Shown piece by piece: positions 44,838 through 53,432 of a DNA stretch of 64,000 nucleotides (within the stretch, counting starts at the first letter, position 1; each line of letters opens with the position of its first letter). Below the pieces are notes generated by a model. It was not told where the DNA came from. It worked only from the letters and a program-made list of their open reading frames with translations, and made no database searches. The stretch is from contig NZ_CP034179.1 in assembly GCF_003860345.1 (NCBI RefSeq), positions 2,898,001-2,962,000 of the forward strand, read 5' to 3'. Source of the stretch: Caenibius tardaugens NBRC 16725. GTDB lineage: Bacteria > Pseudomonadota > Alphaproteobacteria > Sphingomonadales > Sphingomonadaceae. Both the position numbers and the translations under genes were made by a program.

Positions 44838-45504
44838 GGCCGACGCAATCGCTATGGAAGATGCCGATGGCATGCCGCCCAACGCCAGGGGCAACGCCTT
44901 GCAAATGGCCCAGCGCGAGGCCACGCGCGATCGTCTGGTGGAAGGGGCGGTGCGCGTCTTCACGCGCAAGGGGTATGCCGCCTGTGTCGTGGCTGATGTG
45001 CTCAAGGAGGCGCATGTCAGCCGGGCATCGTTCTATGCCCATTTCGCGTCGATGCAGGCCCTTGTTGCCGAGATAGCCGATCGCTTCGCGCCCGTCTGGC
45101 AACCGCATTATCGCGAACTGGCGAATCTGCCTGGCAAAACGCTGGAACAACTGACCGGCTGGTGCGCGCGTATGGTGCGCTTTTACCGCGAGAACGAAGC
45201 GGTTTGCGTCATCCTTGCGCAGGCGTCGCTGCTGGATCAGGAAATTTACGGCAAAACCTCTGGCTATCAGGATGTCCTGGCCGACATGATCGCCGACAGC
45301 GAGCCGGGGCTGGCCCATCTGCGGTACGATCCCGACGCGCGGTTACGTATTGGGCTGGTGCTTAGCCAGCTCGACCGCGCATGCTATTATCTGGGGGTGC
45401 GCAATTGGGAGGGCGATCCGCAAGTGGGGATCGCGACCATGGCCGCGCAGCTCCATCATTTTCTTCATGGCGAATTGCGACGCGGCGGCGCAGCGGCCGG
45501 TTAG
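44836..45504 (+). CDS. TetR-family regulator (OYE-linked)
   Basis: A 222-residue repressor-type protein. The N-terminal helix-turn-helix is read in RDRLVEGAVRVFTRKGYAACVVADVLKEAHVSRASFYAHF (residues about 32-70), a standard TetR domain. The C-terminal half (QLTGWCARMVRFYRENEAVCVILAQ) forms the ligand-binding helical domain. ATG 44836 is taken as start; an in-frame TTG at 44815 is possible. It faces the OYE-type reductase gene across 94 bases and presumably represses it until a substrate or product binds. Confidence 0.9.
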   Translation: MADAIAMEDADGMPPNARGNALQMAQREATRDRLVEGAVRVFTRKGYAACVVADVLKEAHVSRASFYAHFASMQALVAEIADRFAPVWQPHYRELANLPGKTLEQLTGWCARMVRFYRENEAVCVILAQASLLDQEIYGKTSGYQDVLADMIADSEPGLAHLRYDPDARLRIGLVLSQLDRACYYLGVRNWEGDPQVGIATMAAQLHHFLHGELRRGGAAAG

Positions 45505-45635
45505 GTCGCACTTTCGCAGCCTGCACGGCAAGCGGCATAAGGTGCCAAGGCGGACACAAAAGCGGCCATCACCTTGCACCGCCCCAAGCCGCAAGTTAGC
45601 CATCACCTCATATATTGCATGGAGGAGATCCCGGG

Positions 45636-46406
45636 ATGAGTGAGCGGCTGGAAGGCAAGTGCGTTATCGTTATCGGCGCAGGCACCGGCATTGGTGCGGC
45701 CACGGTCAGACGGCTTGCCAAGGAAGGCGCACGCGTGTGCGTGGCGGACATCAATGGGGATGCCGCGGCGGCTGTTGCCGACGGTGTGCGTGCAGTCGGT
45801 GGCGATGCCATTTCCGTGGCGGTCGATATCACCGATCAGGCGGCTGTGGATGCGGCTGTGAAAACCGCGGTGGATCATTTTGGCAGGCTGGATGGCGCGC
45901 ATATCAACGCGGCGGACTTGCGCGTAATCTTTCAGGACAGCGATGCGCTCGACGTCGATCTGGAGGTGTTCGATCGCACGATCGACGTGAACCTGCGCGG
46001 GCATCTGCGTTGCACCAAGGCGGTCCTGCCGCATCTCCTGGCCAGTGGCGGGGGTGCGATCGTCTACACCAGTTCGGCAGCCGGGCATGAGGGTGAGCCG
46101 ACCCGCCCTTCCTATGCCGCGTCGAAAAGCGGGCTGAACGCACTGATGCGCCACGTCGCCCGGCGTTGGGGCAAGGAAGGGCTTACCGCCAATGCCGTTG
46201 CCCCCGGTTTCGTCCTGACACCGGAAATGATCGCGGGCGGGCAGGTCCCCCCTGATTTCGTCGAACAGTGCCTCCGGGGTGTCAGCAGCACCCGGCTGGG
46301 CAGCGTGGATGATATCGCGGCTATGGTGGCCCTGCTGCTGTCCGAAGACGGCCGCTGGATCAACGGGCAGGTCATGCACGTCAATGGCGGCGCGCTGATG
46401 CGTTGA
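45636..46406 (+). CDS. Short-chain dehydrogenase/reductase
   Basis: Classical SDR of 256 residues: IVIGAGTGIGAATVRRLAKEG near residue 11, VCVADING (Asp at the end of beta-2, favouring NAD), HINAADLRV in place of NNAG, TSSAAGHEGEPTRPSYAASK with catalytic Ser, Tyr and Lys, and a C-terminal GQVMHVNGGALMR. ATG at 45636 follows GGAGGAG. It lies between the TetR regulator and the FAD monooxygenase on the same strand, so a keto/alcohol conversion linked to the monooxygenase is plausible. Confidence 0.9.
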   Translation: MSERLEGKCVIVIGAGTGIGAATVRRLAKEGARVCVADINGDAAAAVADGVRAVGGDAISVAVDITDQAAVDAAVKTAVDHFGRLDGAHINAADLRVIFQDSDALDVDLEVFDRTIDVNLRGHLRCTKAVLPHLLASGGGAIVYTSSAAGHEGEPTRPSYAASKSGLNALMRHVARRWGKEGLTANAVAPGFVLTPEMIAGGQVPPDFVEQCLRGVSSTRLGSVDDIAAMVALLLSEDGRWINGQVMHVNGGALMR

Positions 46407-46437
46407 TCGGGGCGGGACAGGAATTTCATTTCGCTCC

Positions 46438-46447
46438 GTTACGTAAC
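46438..46447. promoter_or_regulatory. 10-bp palindrome upstream of the FAD monooxygenase
   Basis: GTTACGTAAC is a perfect palindrome 77 bases upstream of the monooxygenase start, in a 117-base gap. It is an operator candidate only; a 10-bp palindrome can occur by chance. Confidence 0.3.
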
Positions 46448-46523
46448 CCTATCGGGTGATGTGGGCAGGCGCAGACTGTGCGACTGCCCACCATCAGAAC
46501 AGTAACGGGAACGAGGTTTGGAT

Positions 46524-48002
46524 ATGTCCTCTGTGAATAACGGGTCAGAACGCAAGTTGCGCTATGCGGTGATCGGGGCCGGCATGGCCGGTGTGCTCGC
46601 GGCCATCAGGCTGAAGCAGCGTGGCGAAGACTTCACCGTCTATGAAAAAGCGGCGCGTCTGGGCGGCACATGGCGTGAAAACCGCTATCCGGGCCTGACG
46701 TGCGACGTGCCTGCCCATGCCTACACCTACAGCTTCGAACCCTATCCGGAGTGGAGGGCGTTCTATGCCGATGGCGGTGAAATCCAGACCTATTTCGAGA
46801 AGACGGCAGAAAAGTACGGCGTGACGCCGCATATCCGTTTCAACAGCGAAGTCGTTTCTACCGCGTGGGACGATGAACGGCAGGTCTGGAAGCTGGGCTT
46901 GATTGGCGGTGAACAGGTCGAGGTCGACGTCGTGATCGCGGCATCGGGCGTGCTGCACCATGTTAATGTGCCGGATATTCCCGGTCTCGACACCTTTGAA
47001 GGCCATGCGTTCCATACCGCCCGTTGGGATGATGACGCCCGGATCGATGGCGCGAAGGTGGGTCTGGTCGGTTGTGGTTCCACCGGTATCCAGATTGTCA
47101 CGGCACTGGCCGACAAGGTGGAGAAGCTGGTCCACTTCCAGCGTTCGCCGCAGTGGATCATGCCGGTCGAACAGTTTGCCTATTCGGATGCAGACCGCGA
47201 AGCCTTCCGCAATGACCCTGCGCTGATGGATGCGATCCGCTTCAGCGATGAATATATCGGCAATGTCCGCCGCTTCACTGACGGTATCACCGACTTCAAC
47301 AGCCCCGAGATCAAGGCGGTGCAGGATCTGTGCGAACAGTATCTCAATGCCAAGATCACCGATCCGGAACTGCGGGCGAAGCTGACGCCGAATTATCAGG
47401 CGGCGTGCAAGCGGCTGGTCTATTCCTGGTGCTATTACGATGAAGTGCAGAAGCCTTCGGTCTATGTCGAAACGGGCGGTATCGAACGGGTCGAACCGAA
47501 AGGCGTGCGGATGAAGGACGGCACGTTCCACGAACTCGACACGCTGATCCTTGCAACGGGTTTCAAGGCGGATCGCTTTATCCGTCCGACCACGGTGCTG
47601 GGCGAAGGCGGCCGTTCGCTGGACGATGCCTGGGCCACGCGCCCGACGGCCTATTATGCCGTGACAATCCCGGAATTCCCCAATTTCTTCATGCTCAACG
47701 GGCCAACCGGGCCAGTGGGCAACTTCTCGCTTATCGATATTGCTGAACGCCAGTGGGACTATATCGAGCAGTTGCTCGACCTGATCCGCAAGGGTGAGGC
47801 GAAGGCTGTCGCGCCGAGCGCGGCCGCACACGAAGATTACGAGGAACGGCGTATCGCCGCAGCCAAGAAGACGATTTTCGGTTCGGGTTGTTCGAGCTGG
47901 TACCTCGATGCCACGGGCGTTCCGGCAAGCTGGCCGTGGAGCTACGACGCCTTTGCCGAAGCCATGGCAGCGCCGAAGATGGCCGATTACGTCATCAGCT
48001 AG
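46524..48002 (+). CDS. Flavin-containing Baeyer-Villiger-type monooxygenase
   Basis: FAD/NADPH monooxygenase of 492 residues. First dinucleotide motif GAGMAG at 18-23; GGTWRENRYPGLTCDVPAHAY follows. The type I Baeyer-Villiger fingerprint FxGxxxHTxxW is matched by FEGHAFHTARWD at 158-169, and the NADPH motif is VGLVGCGSTGIQ. It lacks the N-terminal extension of its paralogue at 56851. It would insert oxygen next to a ketone, giving an ester or lactone. ATG 46524 has AGG eight bases upstream. A strong terminator follows. Confidence 0.9.
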   Translation: MSSVNNGSERKLRYAVIGAGMAGVLAAIRLKQRGEDFTVYEKAARLGGTWRENRYPGLTCDVPAHAYTYSFEPYPEWRAFYADGGEIQTYFEKTAEKYGVTPHIRFNSEVVSTAWDDERQVWKLGLIGGEQVEVDVVIAASGVLHHVNVPDIPGLDTFEGHAFHTARWDDDARIDGAKVGLVGCGSTGIQIVTALADKVEKLVHFQRSPQWIMPVEQFAYSDADREAFRNDPALMDAIRFSDEYIGNVRRFTDGITDFNSPEIKAVQDLCEQYLNAKITDPELRAKLTPNYQAACKRLVYSWCYYDEVQKPSVYVETGGIERVEPKGVRMKDGTFHELDTLILATGFKADRFIRPTTVLGEGGRSLDDAWATRPTAYYAVTIPEFPNFFMLNGPTGPVGNFSLIDIAERQWDYIEQLLDLIRKGEAKAVAPSAAAHEDYEERRIAAAKKTIFGSGCSSWYLDATGVPASWPWSYDAFAEAMAAPKMADYVIS

Positions 48003-48030
48003 GCACGGTTGTCTGATATCTGTTGGAGAA

Positions 48031-48057
48031 GGGCGGGCCCGCAGGCTCGCCCTTTTT
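48031..48057. terminator. Terminator between the monooxygenase and TetR genes
   Basis: GGGCGGGCC and GGCTCGCCC form a 9-bp stem (one G-U pair) with a CGCA loop, followed by TTTTT. It sits between the convergent stops at 48002 and 48057. Confidence 0.85.
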
Positions 48058-48710
48058 CATGCGTCGATATAGCGCGCGATGACGTCGTCGGTCAGCCCGA
48101 TGCCCCGGCAACAGAACCATAGGGCATCCATCGCCAAATCCTCGTTATCGGAATCGTAAGGCCGCGACGCGGGGGCCAGGGCGCGGATCGCGCTGATCAT
48201 GGTGCCCACATGTTCGATGAACATCGCGGTGTTGGCGACGCTCAGCGGCTTTCCGGTAATTTCGCCGCTTTCGCGCGCATTTTTGTGCGCTTCACCCACT
48301 TTTTTCGCGTTGAGACGCTGGGAACGGCGATAGATCAGACTGGCATAGTTTCCATCACCGGCAAGGCTGGCCAGTGTCATGCGAAAACGTTGTTCCTGGT
48401 CTTCTTCCGCTTCCGCGATGACAGTACGGAAATAGGTCTTGAGCGTGCGGATCAGGCCTGCCGCATTCGTTTCCTGCAGGCCGAGCAATTGATAATGATC
48501 GTCCTGTTCCTTGAAGACCTGACGCATGACCGCGCGATAGAGCGCGAGCTTCGAAGGGAAATGGCGATAGACGAGCGCTTCCGAGACATTTGCTTCACGC
48601 GCGATCTGCAGCGTCTTTGCGCCTTCATATCCGTATTGCGAGAACACGCGCCGCGCCGCCGCGAGGATCAGCGTGCGGCGTTCCGGGCCAGATATGCGCT
48701 TTCGTGTCAT
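48057..48710 (-). CDS. TetR-family regulator, candidate master of the GTGAGT-N4-RCTTAY regulon
   Basis: A 217-residue TetR protein. The DNA-binding domain is ERRTLILAAARRVFSQYGYEGAKTLQIAREANVSEALVYRHFPSK (about residues 10-55). The C-terminal ligand domain ends CRGIGLTDDVIARYIDA. A perfect 16-bp palindrome, ATAAGT-GCTT-ACTTAT, overlaps its start codon (48709-48724), implying autorepression. Four related sites occur upstream of an esterase, a monooxygenase/TonB-receptor pair, an oxidoreductase/esterase-SDR pair and an unidentified gene. I infer that this regulator controls them; the ligand is unknown. Confidence 0.92.
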   Translation of the reverse strand: MTRKRISGPERRTLILAAARRVFSQYGYEGAKTLQIAREANVSEALVYRHFPSKLALYRAVMRQVFKEQDDHYQLLGLQETNAAGLIRTLKTYFRTVIAEAEEDQEQRFRMTLASLAGDGNYASLIYRRSQRLNAKKVGEAHKNARESGEITGKPLSVANTAMFIEHVGTMISAIRALAPASRPYDSDNEDLAMDALWFCCRGIGLTDDVIARYIDA

Positions 48711-48724
48711 AAGTGCTTACTTAT
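48709..48724. promoter_or_regulatory. Operator-like motif, copy 3 (perfect palindrome, TetR autoregulation)
   Basis: ATAAGT-GCTT-ACTTAT is the only perfectly symmetric copy of the motif family and overlaps the ATG (48708-48710) of the minus-strand TetR gene by two bases. Confidence 0.75.
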
Positions 48725-48845
48725 GAACAAATGAGGTCGTGTCAATTTTCTTTCCCCGAAGCATGCACGTATTTCCGGGAAAAATCGGGGGTGTGCGCGG
48801 CGAAGTCAGTGCGCTGGATATCCGGTGCAACTTACTTTCTATCGA

Positions 48846-49934
48846 TCATGCCCCTGTCGATGCGAGAATGCTGACCAATTGTGATTGGCGGCGTGCACCG
48901 GTTTTGGCAAAAATTGCGCGAAGCTGGGTTTTCGCGGTGTTGTGGGTGATCCCCAGTTTCTGCGCGGCCTCCACCAGGGACAGCCCCTGCGTAAGTGTGA
49001 CCGCCAGCCGCGCTTCCGCCATGGTCAGGCCAAACAGTTCGCGGACAGTTTGCGGCTGCAACTGCGTTTCTTCGCCGGGAAGCGCGAGAAACAGCGCCAG
49101 AGCCCCGGTGCCCGAATGGATGGCGGGCAGGTTCATCGCGCGGGCTGAGGCGATCAGATCGCCGCGATCCGCCCGTTCGATGCGAAACCGGGTGACTTTG
49201 GCCTGTGCCTGCGGGCTGGCCAGCAGGTCGGCAATGATCTTGCGCGGTTCGGCATTGTCGAACGCCAGCGTGTCACCCGCGCGGCGCACGCCTTCACCTT
49301 CATCAAGGAAGCGTTCGGCCAGCGCATTGCTGGAAACGATGCGATTGTTGCGGTCGAGGACGAGCAGCGCCAGACCAAGCCCTTCTGTCGCGCTTTCGAA
49401 CACACCATGTTCTGCGCCCGCCAGTTGCAGCTTCTCGAACAGGCCGACGGCAATCCGCAAATGCGGTACCAACGCTTGCAAGGCGTTACGGTCCGAGGCG
49501 GTGAAATCGGGCAGGGACTTGTCGCGCGAGACACGGAAACGGGCTTCGAACTGGCTGGCGAAGCGCATGTCCACGGCCAGCACCTGTTCGCCGCCCGCCA
49601 CGTCGAGATAGTCGCGATAGGCGGCGTATTCTTCCATCGCCATCTGGCTGATGAATTCCGTGAACGAGGTGACCTTACCATCGGGCAGATCCTTGAACGG
49701 ATCGACGGCGAAAAAGGATTCGAGATAGCGGGCCTGAAACACCGGGTCGGCGCCGGGGGTCACGTACGTGCCCGGGATATGTGTACCCGGGGCCGTGATG
49801 ATCAGCGTGGAAAAGGTGGAATCGAGCCAGGTGGCCAGTGCCTTGAGAAAGGCTTCCCATGGCCGTTCGCCAGTAAGGTCGCCGTAAAGGCGAACAAGCA
49901 ATTCAGAGAATTGGGGATCGACACGCTGGTCCAT
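48846..49934 (-). CDS. LuxR-type regulator with PAS-like sensor (TeiR-reminiscent)
   Basis: A 362-residue regulator. The C-terminal LuxR helix-turn-helix is FGLTMAEARLAVTLTQGLSLVEAAQKLGITHNTAKTQLRAIFAKTGARRQSQLVSIL. A PAS-like stretch precedes it (GLALLVLDRNNRIVSSNALAERFLDEGEGV, residues about 190-220), and the N-terminus (RLYGDLTGERPWEAFLKAL) is typical of this soluble family. TeiR, a testosterone-inducible activator of Comamonas, has the same layout, so this could activate the steroid operons (inference). ATG 49934 is chosen over an in-frame TTG two codons upstream; no strong Shine-Dalgarno is seen. Downstream of the luciferase-family gene on the same strand. Confidence 0.88.
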   Translation of the reverse strand: MDQRVDPQFSELLVRLYGDLTGERPWEAFLKALATWLDSTFSTLIITAPGTHIPGTYVTPGADPVFQARYLESFFAVDPFKDLPDGKVTSFTEFISQMAMEEYAAYRDYLDVAGGEQVLAVDMRFASQFEARFRVSRDKSLPDFTASDRNALQALVPHLRIAVGLFEKLQLAGAEHGVFESATEGLGLALLVLDRNNRIVSSNALAERFLDEGEGVRRAGDTLAFDNAEPRKIIADLLASPQAQAKVTRFRIERADRGDLIASARAMNLPAIHSGTGALALFLALPGEETQLQPQTVRELFGLTMAEARLAVTLTQGLSLVEAAQKLGITHNTAKTQLRAIFAKTGARRQSQLVSILASTGA

Positions 49935-49963
49935 CCCCAACCCATAGACATAAATCAGGGCAT

Positions 49964-51124
49964 TCAGCCAGCCACAGTTTCAACCTGCTTCGCAGCGGCC
50001 TGATTGCGGAAGTGCGGAATGACCTTCTCGCCGATGTTGCGGATCGTTTCCATGATCACGTCGTGCGGAATACCGCCCATCTGGAACATGAACAGGATTT
50101 CGTCGGCACCGGCATCGATCAGGCGCTGCACATAACGGATGCAGTCGTCCGGCGTGCCGTAGGCGTCCTGTGCGATGTTGTAGTTCGACAAGTGTTCGTC
50201 ACCCACCGGAATGGCTTCTTCCGACAGGTAAGCAATGGTCTGCTGCTTTTCCTTGTCGAGGATCGCCGCCTGTTCGTCGCCCGAAAGGTTTTCGTCGATC
50301 GTCGGCTTGGGGCCGCCCTGATACCAGTAGGCGATCGATTCAGCGAAGAAGCGCTGGCCGCGCAGGCCGATCTTGCGGGCCTTTTCGCGGTCGTCGAGCA
50401 CGGTCGCAGCGCAAAGCGCGGCAAGGTGTTCGGTCGGGCGGAAGCCGACCTGATCTTCGGGCTTACGATTGCGATAGGCTTCGCGATAGATCGCGTTCTT
50501 CTTGGCGATTTCTTCGGGGCCCGAGAAACCGAGAACCAGCGCGCCAATGCCGCGTTCGCCAGCGGCGACCAGCGTGTGCTCGCGGGTGCAGGCCATGTAC
50601 ATCGGCGGATGCGGATCCTGATAGGGGCTGGGGTGGATCGGGCGCTTCGGGATCTTCACATACGTGCCGTCATGCTCGATCTCGTCCTGCACCATGATCT
50701 TGGGGATCAGGTACATGCTTTCGTCGATCATCGGCTGCAGTTCTTCGAGGTTGTAGCCGAAGGTGCCGGCTTCCTGCTGCGTGCCGCCTTTGCCGACGCC
50801 GAAGTGCAAACGGCCCTTCGACAGGATGTCGAGCGTGGCAATGCGTTCTGCAACTTTCACCGGATGGTTCATGGCCGGCGGCAGGCAGACCACGCCGTGG
50901 CCGACGTGAATGCGGCTGGTTGCGCCGGCGATGAAAGCCAGCACGGTTTCCGGGGCCGACATGTGCGCATACTGGGTCAGCGCGGTGTGTTCGACGCACC
51001 AGATGCAGTCGAAGCCCATTTCTTCGGCATATTTCGCCTGGTCGACGATCTGATGGAAAACAGCCTGTTCATTTTCGCGCGAGGTATCGACCATCTGCGC
51101 TTCATAAATGATGGAAAACTTCAT
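49964..51124 (-). CDS. Luciferase-like (LLM-class) flavin-dependent monooxygenase
   Basis: A 386-residue TIM-barrel flavoenzyme. Bacterial-luciferase hallmarks: MGFDCIWCVEHTALTQYAH near residue 38, TSRIHVGHGVVCLPPAMNHPVKVAERIATLDILSKGRLHFGVGKGG, and the C-terminal GTPDDCIRYVQRLIDAGADEILF. These enzymes use reduced flavin to oxygenate aldehydes, ketones or alkanes; some are type II Baeyer-Villiger monooxygenases. The start at 51124 is supported by GGGAGAG upstream. No flavin reductase gene is adjacent. Likely co-transcribed with the LuxR-type regulator 29 bases downstream. Confidence 0.9.
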   Translation of the reverse strand: MKFSIIYEAQMVDTSRENEQAVFHQIVDQAKYAEEMGFDCIWCVEHTALTQYAHMSAPETVLAFIAGATSRIHVGHGVVCLPPAMNHPVKVAERIATLDILSKGRLHFGVGKGGTQQEAGTFGYNLEELQPMIDESMYLIPKIMVQDEIEHDGTYVKIPKRPIHPSPYQDPHPPMYMACTREHTLVAAGERGIGALVLGFSGPEEIAKKNAIYREAYRNRKPEDQVGFRPTEHLAALCAATVLDDREKARKIGLRGQRFFAESIAYWYQGGPKPTIDENLSGDEQAAILDKEKQQTIAYLSEEAIPVGDEHLSNYNIAQDAYGTPDDCIRYVQRLIDAGADEILFMFQMGGIPHDVIMETIRNIGEKVIPHFRNQAAAKQVETVAG

Positions 51125-51269
51125 TCGCTTCTCTCCCGAGCTCAAAGGCCTGAAACTGGACGCGGATGTTATTCCTCTGCCACCCCCGCACATCACCCAA
51201 ATGGGTTAAGCGCGGAGGCGGCGGAAAATTTTCACCGTTTGGCGGAAAATCGACAGTTTTCAGCCATTA

Positions 51270-52265
51270 TCACCCCTGTGTATCGAGCGCGGCATCGACT
51301 TCGAGGAGAATTTTTCCGCGAACATGGCCGTCCTGCACTCGCCGGTGGGCTTCGCTCGCCTGATCCAGTGGGAGAATCGTGTATTCGGGTGTCCTGATGC
51401 CGCCATCGGCGAGCGCTTCCACCAGTGCGCGCAATTGCCGGGGCTGGTTGGGGAAAGTCGACACGGTCGGGATCACCGTCACGCCCGCGGCCTCGGCTTT
51501 CGCCGGATCGATCGTGCGTTCTTCGGGGATCAGCGTGCCGATCGGTGCCACGATCCCGCCGCGCCGCATTACATCGACCACATCGACGAAAGTGCCCTGA
51601 CCGACAGTGTCGACCACCACGTCCACCCCTTCGGGCGCCCAGTCGCGGATTTGCGCATAGACATCGCCTTCGCGGTAATTGATGGCCCGTTCCGCACCCA
51701 GCGATGCGACATAGGCAGAGTTGTTCGGGCTGCATGTCGCGGCCACACGTGCGCCCGCCAGTCGCGCGATCTGGATTGCGAAACTGCCCGTGCCCCCTGC
51801 GCCGCCGTTGACGATCACCGTCTTGCCAGTGGCCGCCTGACCCACGTCGATGGTCGCTTCCCAGGCGGTCATGCCCGCAGTCGGCAAGGTGGCGGCATCG
51901 CGCAGGCTGACATGATCGGGCAGCCGGACCACCCGTTCCGCTGCGGCGCGGACATATTCGGCGTAGGAACCGCGTTCGCCCATGCCCTGGTTGCCCGGTG
52001 TCACCACCCGGTCGCCCACGGCCAGCCCTTCCACCCCTTCGCCCACTTCGGCGACGATTCCTGCTGCGTCAAAACCCACGACGAACGGGAATTCGTAATC
52101 GAAATAGCGGGACAGCCAGCCTTCGCGCGCTTTCCAGTCTGCCGGGTTCACACTGGCATAGGCCACCTGCACCACGACATTGCCGGGGGTCGCCGCCGGG
52201 CGTGCGATTTCGTCCATGTGCATGACTTCGGGGCCGCCAAATGCGTCCAGAACCATTGCTCTCAC
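51270..52265 (-). CDS. Zinc-free MDR oxidoreductase (quinone oxidoreductase-like), GTG start
   Basis: Medium-chain NADPH oxidoreductase of 331 residues. VLDAFGGPEVMHMDEIARPA at the N-terminus, VGFDAAGIVAEVGEGVEGLAVGDRV, and the Rossmann motif VIVNGGAGGTGSFAIQIARLAG with no zinc-binding Cys set indicate a quinone-oxidoreductase or enoyl-reductase type. The start is a GTG (52265): AGGAG lies 10 bases before it, whereas the next ATG (52256) is too far from any Shine-Dalgarno. The reverse frame stays open far upstream, but that extension is antisense to other genes. An operator-like motif lies 53 bases upstream. Confidence 0.9.
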   Translation of the reverse strand: MRAMVLDAFGGPEVMHMDEIARPAATPGNVVVQVAYASVNPADWKAREGWLSRYFDYEFPFVVGFDAAGIVAEVGEGVEGLAVGDRVVTPGNQGMGERGSYAEYVRAAAERVVRLPDHVSLRDAATLPTAGMTAWEATIDVGQAATGKTVIVNGGAGGTGSFAIQIARLAGARVAATCSPNNSAYVASLGAERAINYREGDVYAQIRDWAPEGVDVVVDTVGQGTFVDVVDVMRRGGIVAPIGTLIPEERTIDPAKAEAAGVTVIPTVSTFPNQPRQLRALVEALADGGIRTPEYTILPLDQASEAHRRVQDGHVRGKILLEVDAALDTQG

Positions 52266-52317
52266 TGTCTGATCACTCCTCTTCCTCGTTGACCATGGGT
52301 CTACGGGGGCTATCAAA

Positions 52318-52333
52318 GTGAGTAAACGCTTAT
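52318..52333. promoter_or_regulatory. Operator-like motif, copy 4
   Basis: GTGAGT-AAAC-GCTTAT sits in the 195-base divergent region between the MDR oxidoreductase (start 52265, minus) and the esterase-SDR-SDR operon (start 52461, plus), so one site could control both. Confidence 0.65.
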
Positions 52334-52460
52334 TAAGAGTTGCTGCGAGGCGGGCTTGGCTATAATTGCGTTCCAAATTGTCATGGAAGTGTGCGCCGCG
52401 ATTCATCGGGCGTGCCCTGTGCCGGACAAACACAAAACGACGGAATGAGGAGACCGAAGG

Positions 52461-53396
52461 ATGCCGATTGACCCGCAGATTGAGGCGATGCTTGCCAATG
52501 CGCCGCCGTGGCCCGGGGTGCGTGCCATTCCGCTGGATATGCTGCGTCAATCGGTGCGGGACAGTTCGGTGGCCATTCCTCCGGCACAGGACGCAGTGGT
52601 CGCCGATGTGGAAGATCGCACGATTACAGGGCCGGGCGGGGATCTTGCCCTGCGACTTTACACGCCGCAGGGTGACGGGCCGTTCCCGGTCACGCTGTAC
52701 ATGCACGGTGGCGGGTTCGTGGTGGGCGATCTCGATACGCAAGACATGATTGCCCGCGCGCTCTGTGCATGGGGCGAAACGCTGGTGGTGTCGGTCGACT
52801 ATCGCCTTGCGCCGGAACACCCGTTCCCTGCCGCGCCGGACGATTGCTGGGCCGCGTTGCAGTGGGCCGCAGCTCATGCGGCGGACCTGGGCGGCGATGC
52901 CACGCGCCTGTCCGTGGCGGGCGACAGCGCCGGGGGCAATCTCGCCGCGTCTGTCGCGCTGCGGGCACGGGATGCGGGAGGGCCTGCCTTGCGCGCACTC
53001 GTGAACATCTACGGGTCGTGCAACTATCCTTCGGACGATACGCCATCTTCGCGCGAATTTGCCGATGGCCCCATTCTTCAGCGTGATGATGTCGACTGGT
53101 TCTGGGAACAGTTCCTCTCCGATCCGTCGCAGCAGGACGATCCGCTGGCATCCCCTTCGCGGGCGGCCAGCCATGCTGGCTTGCCGCCGACGTTCGTGGG
53201 AACCGCCGAATGCGATCCGTCGCGCGATGATGCCGAAAACTTTGCCGCCAAAGTGGCCGGGGCGGGCGTGGAAGTGCAGCAGAAACGCTATCCCGGCATG
53301 GTTCACGGCTTCGCGTCGTGGGTCGGGTTTCTGCCCGGCGCGCGCGACGTCCTGCAGGACGCGGCGGCATTTCTGAAAACACACAACGCCGCGTGA
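52461..53396 (+). CDS. Alpha/beta hydrolase, HSL-type esterase
   Basis: HSL-family esterase of 311 residues with a complete triad: oxyanion HGGGFVVGD (about residue 77), nucleophile Ser in VAGDSAGGNLAAS, Asp in TAECDPSRDDA and His in GMVHGFASW. VDYRLAPEHPFPAAPDD is the conserved block shared with the esterase at 38275. It heads a three-gene operon with two SDRs and lies opposite the MDR oxidoreductase, a set suited to hydrolysing a Baeyer-Villiger ester and oxidising the alcohol released (inference). Confidence 0.92.
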   Translation: MPIDPQIEAMLANAPPWPGVRAIPLDMLRQSVRDSSVAIPPAQDAVVADVEDRTITGPGGDLALRLYTPQGDGPFPVTLYMHGGGFVVGDLDTQDMIARALCAWGETLVVSVDYRLAPEHPFPAAPDDCWAALQWAAAHAADLGGDATRLSVAGDSAGGNLAASVALRARDAGGPALRALVNIYGSCNYPSDDTPSSREFADGPILQRDDVDWFWEQFLSDPSQQDDPLASPSRAASHAGLPPTFVGTAECDPSRDDAENFAAKVAGAGVEVQQKRYPGMVHGFASWVGFLPGARDVLQDAAAFLKTHNAA

Positions 53397-53432
53397 ACGG
53401 CGGCGATTGACAGCAAGAGAGGAGAAGGGTGC

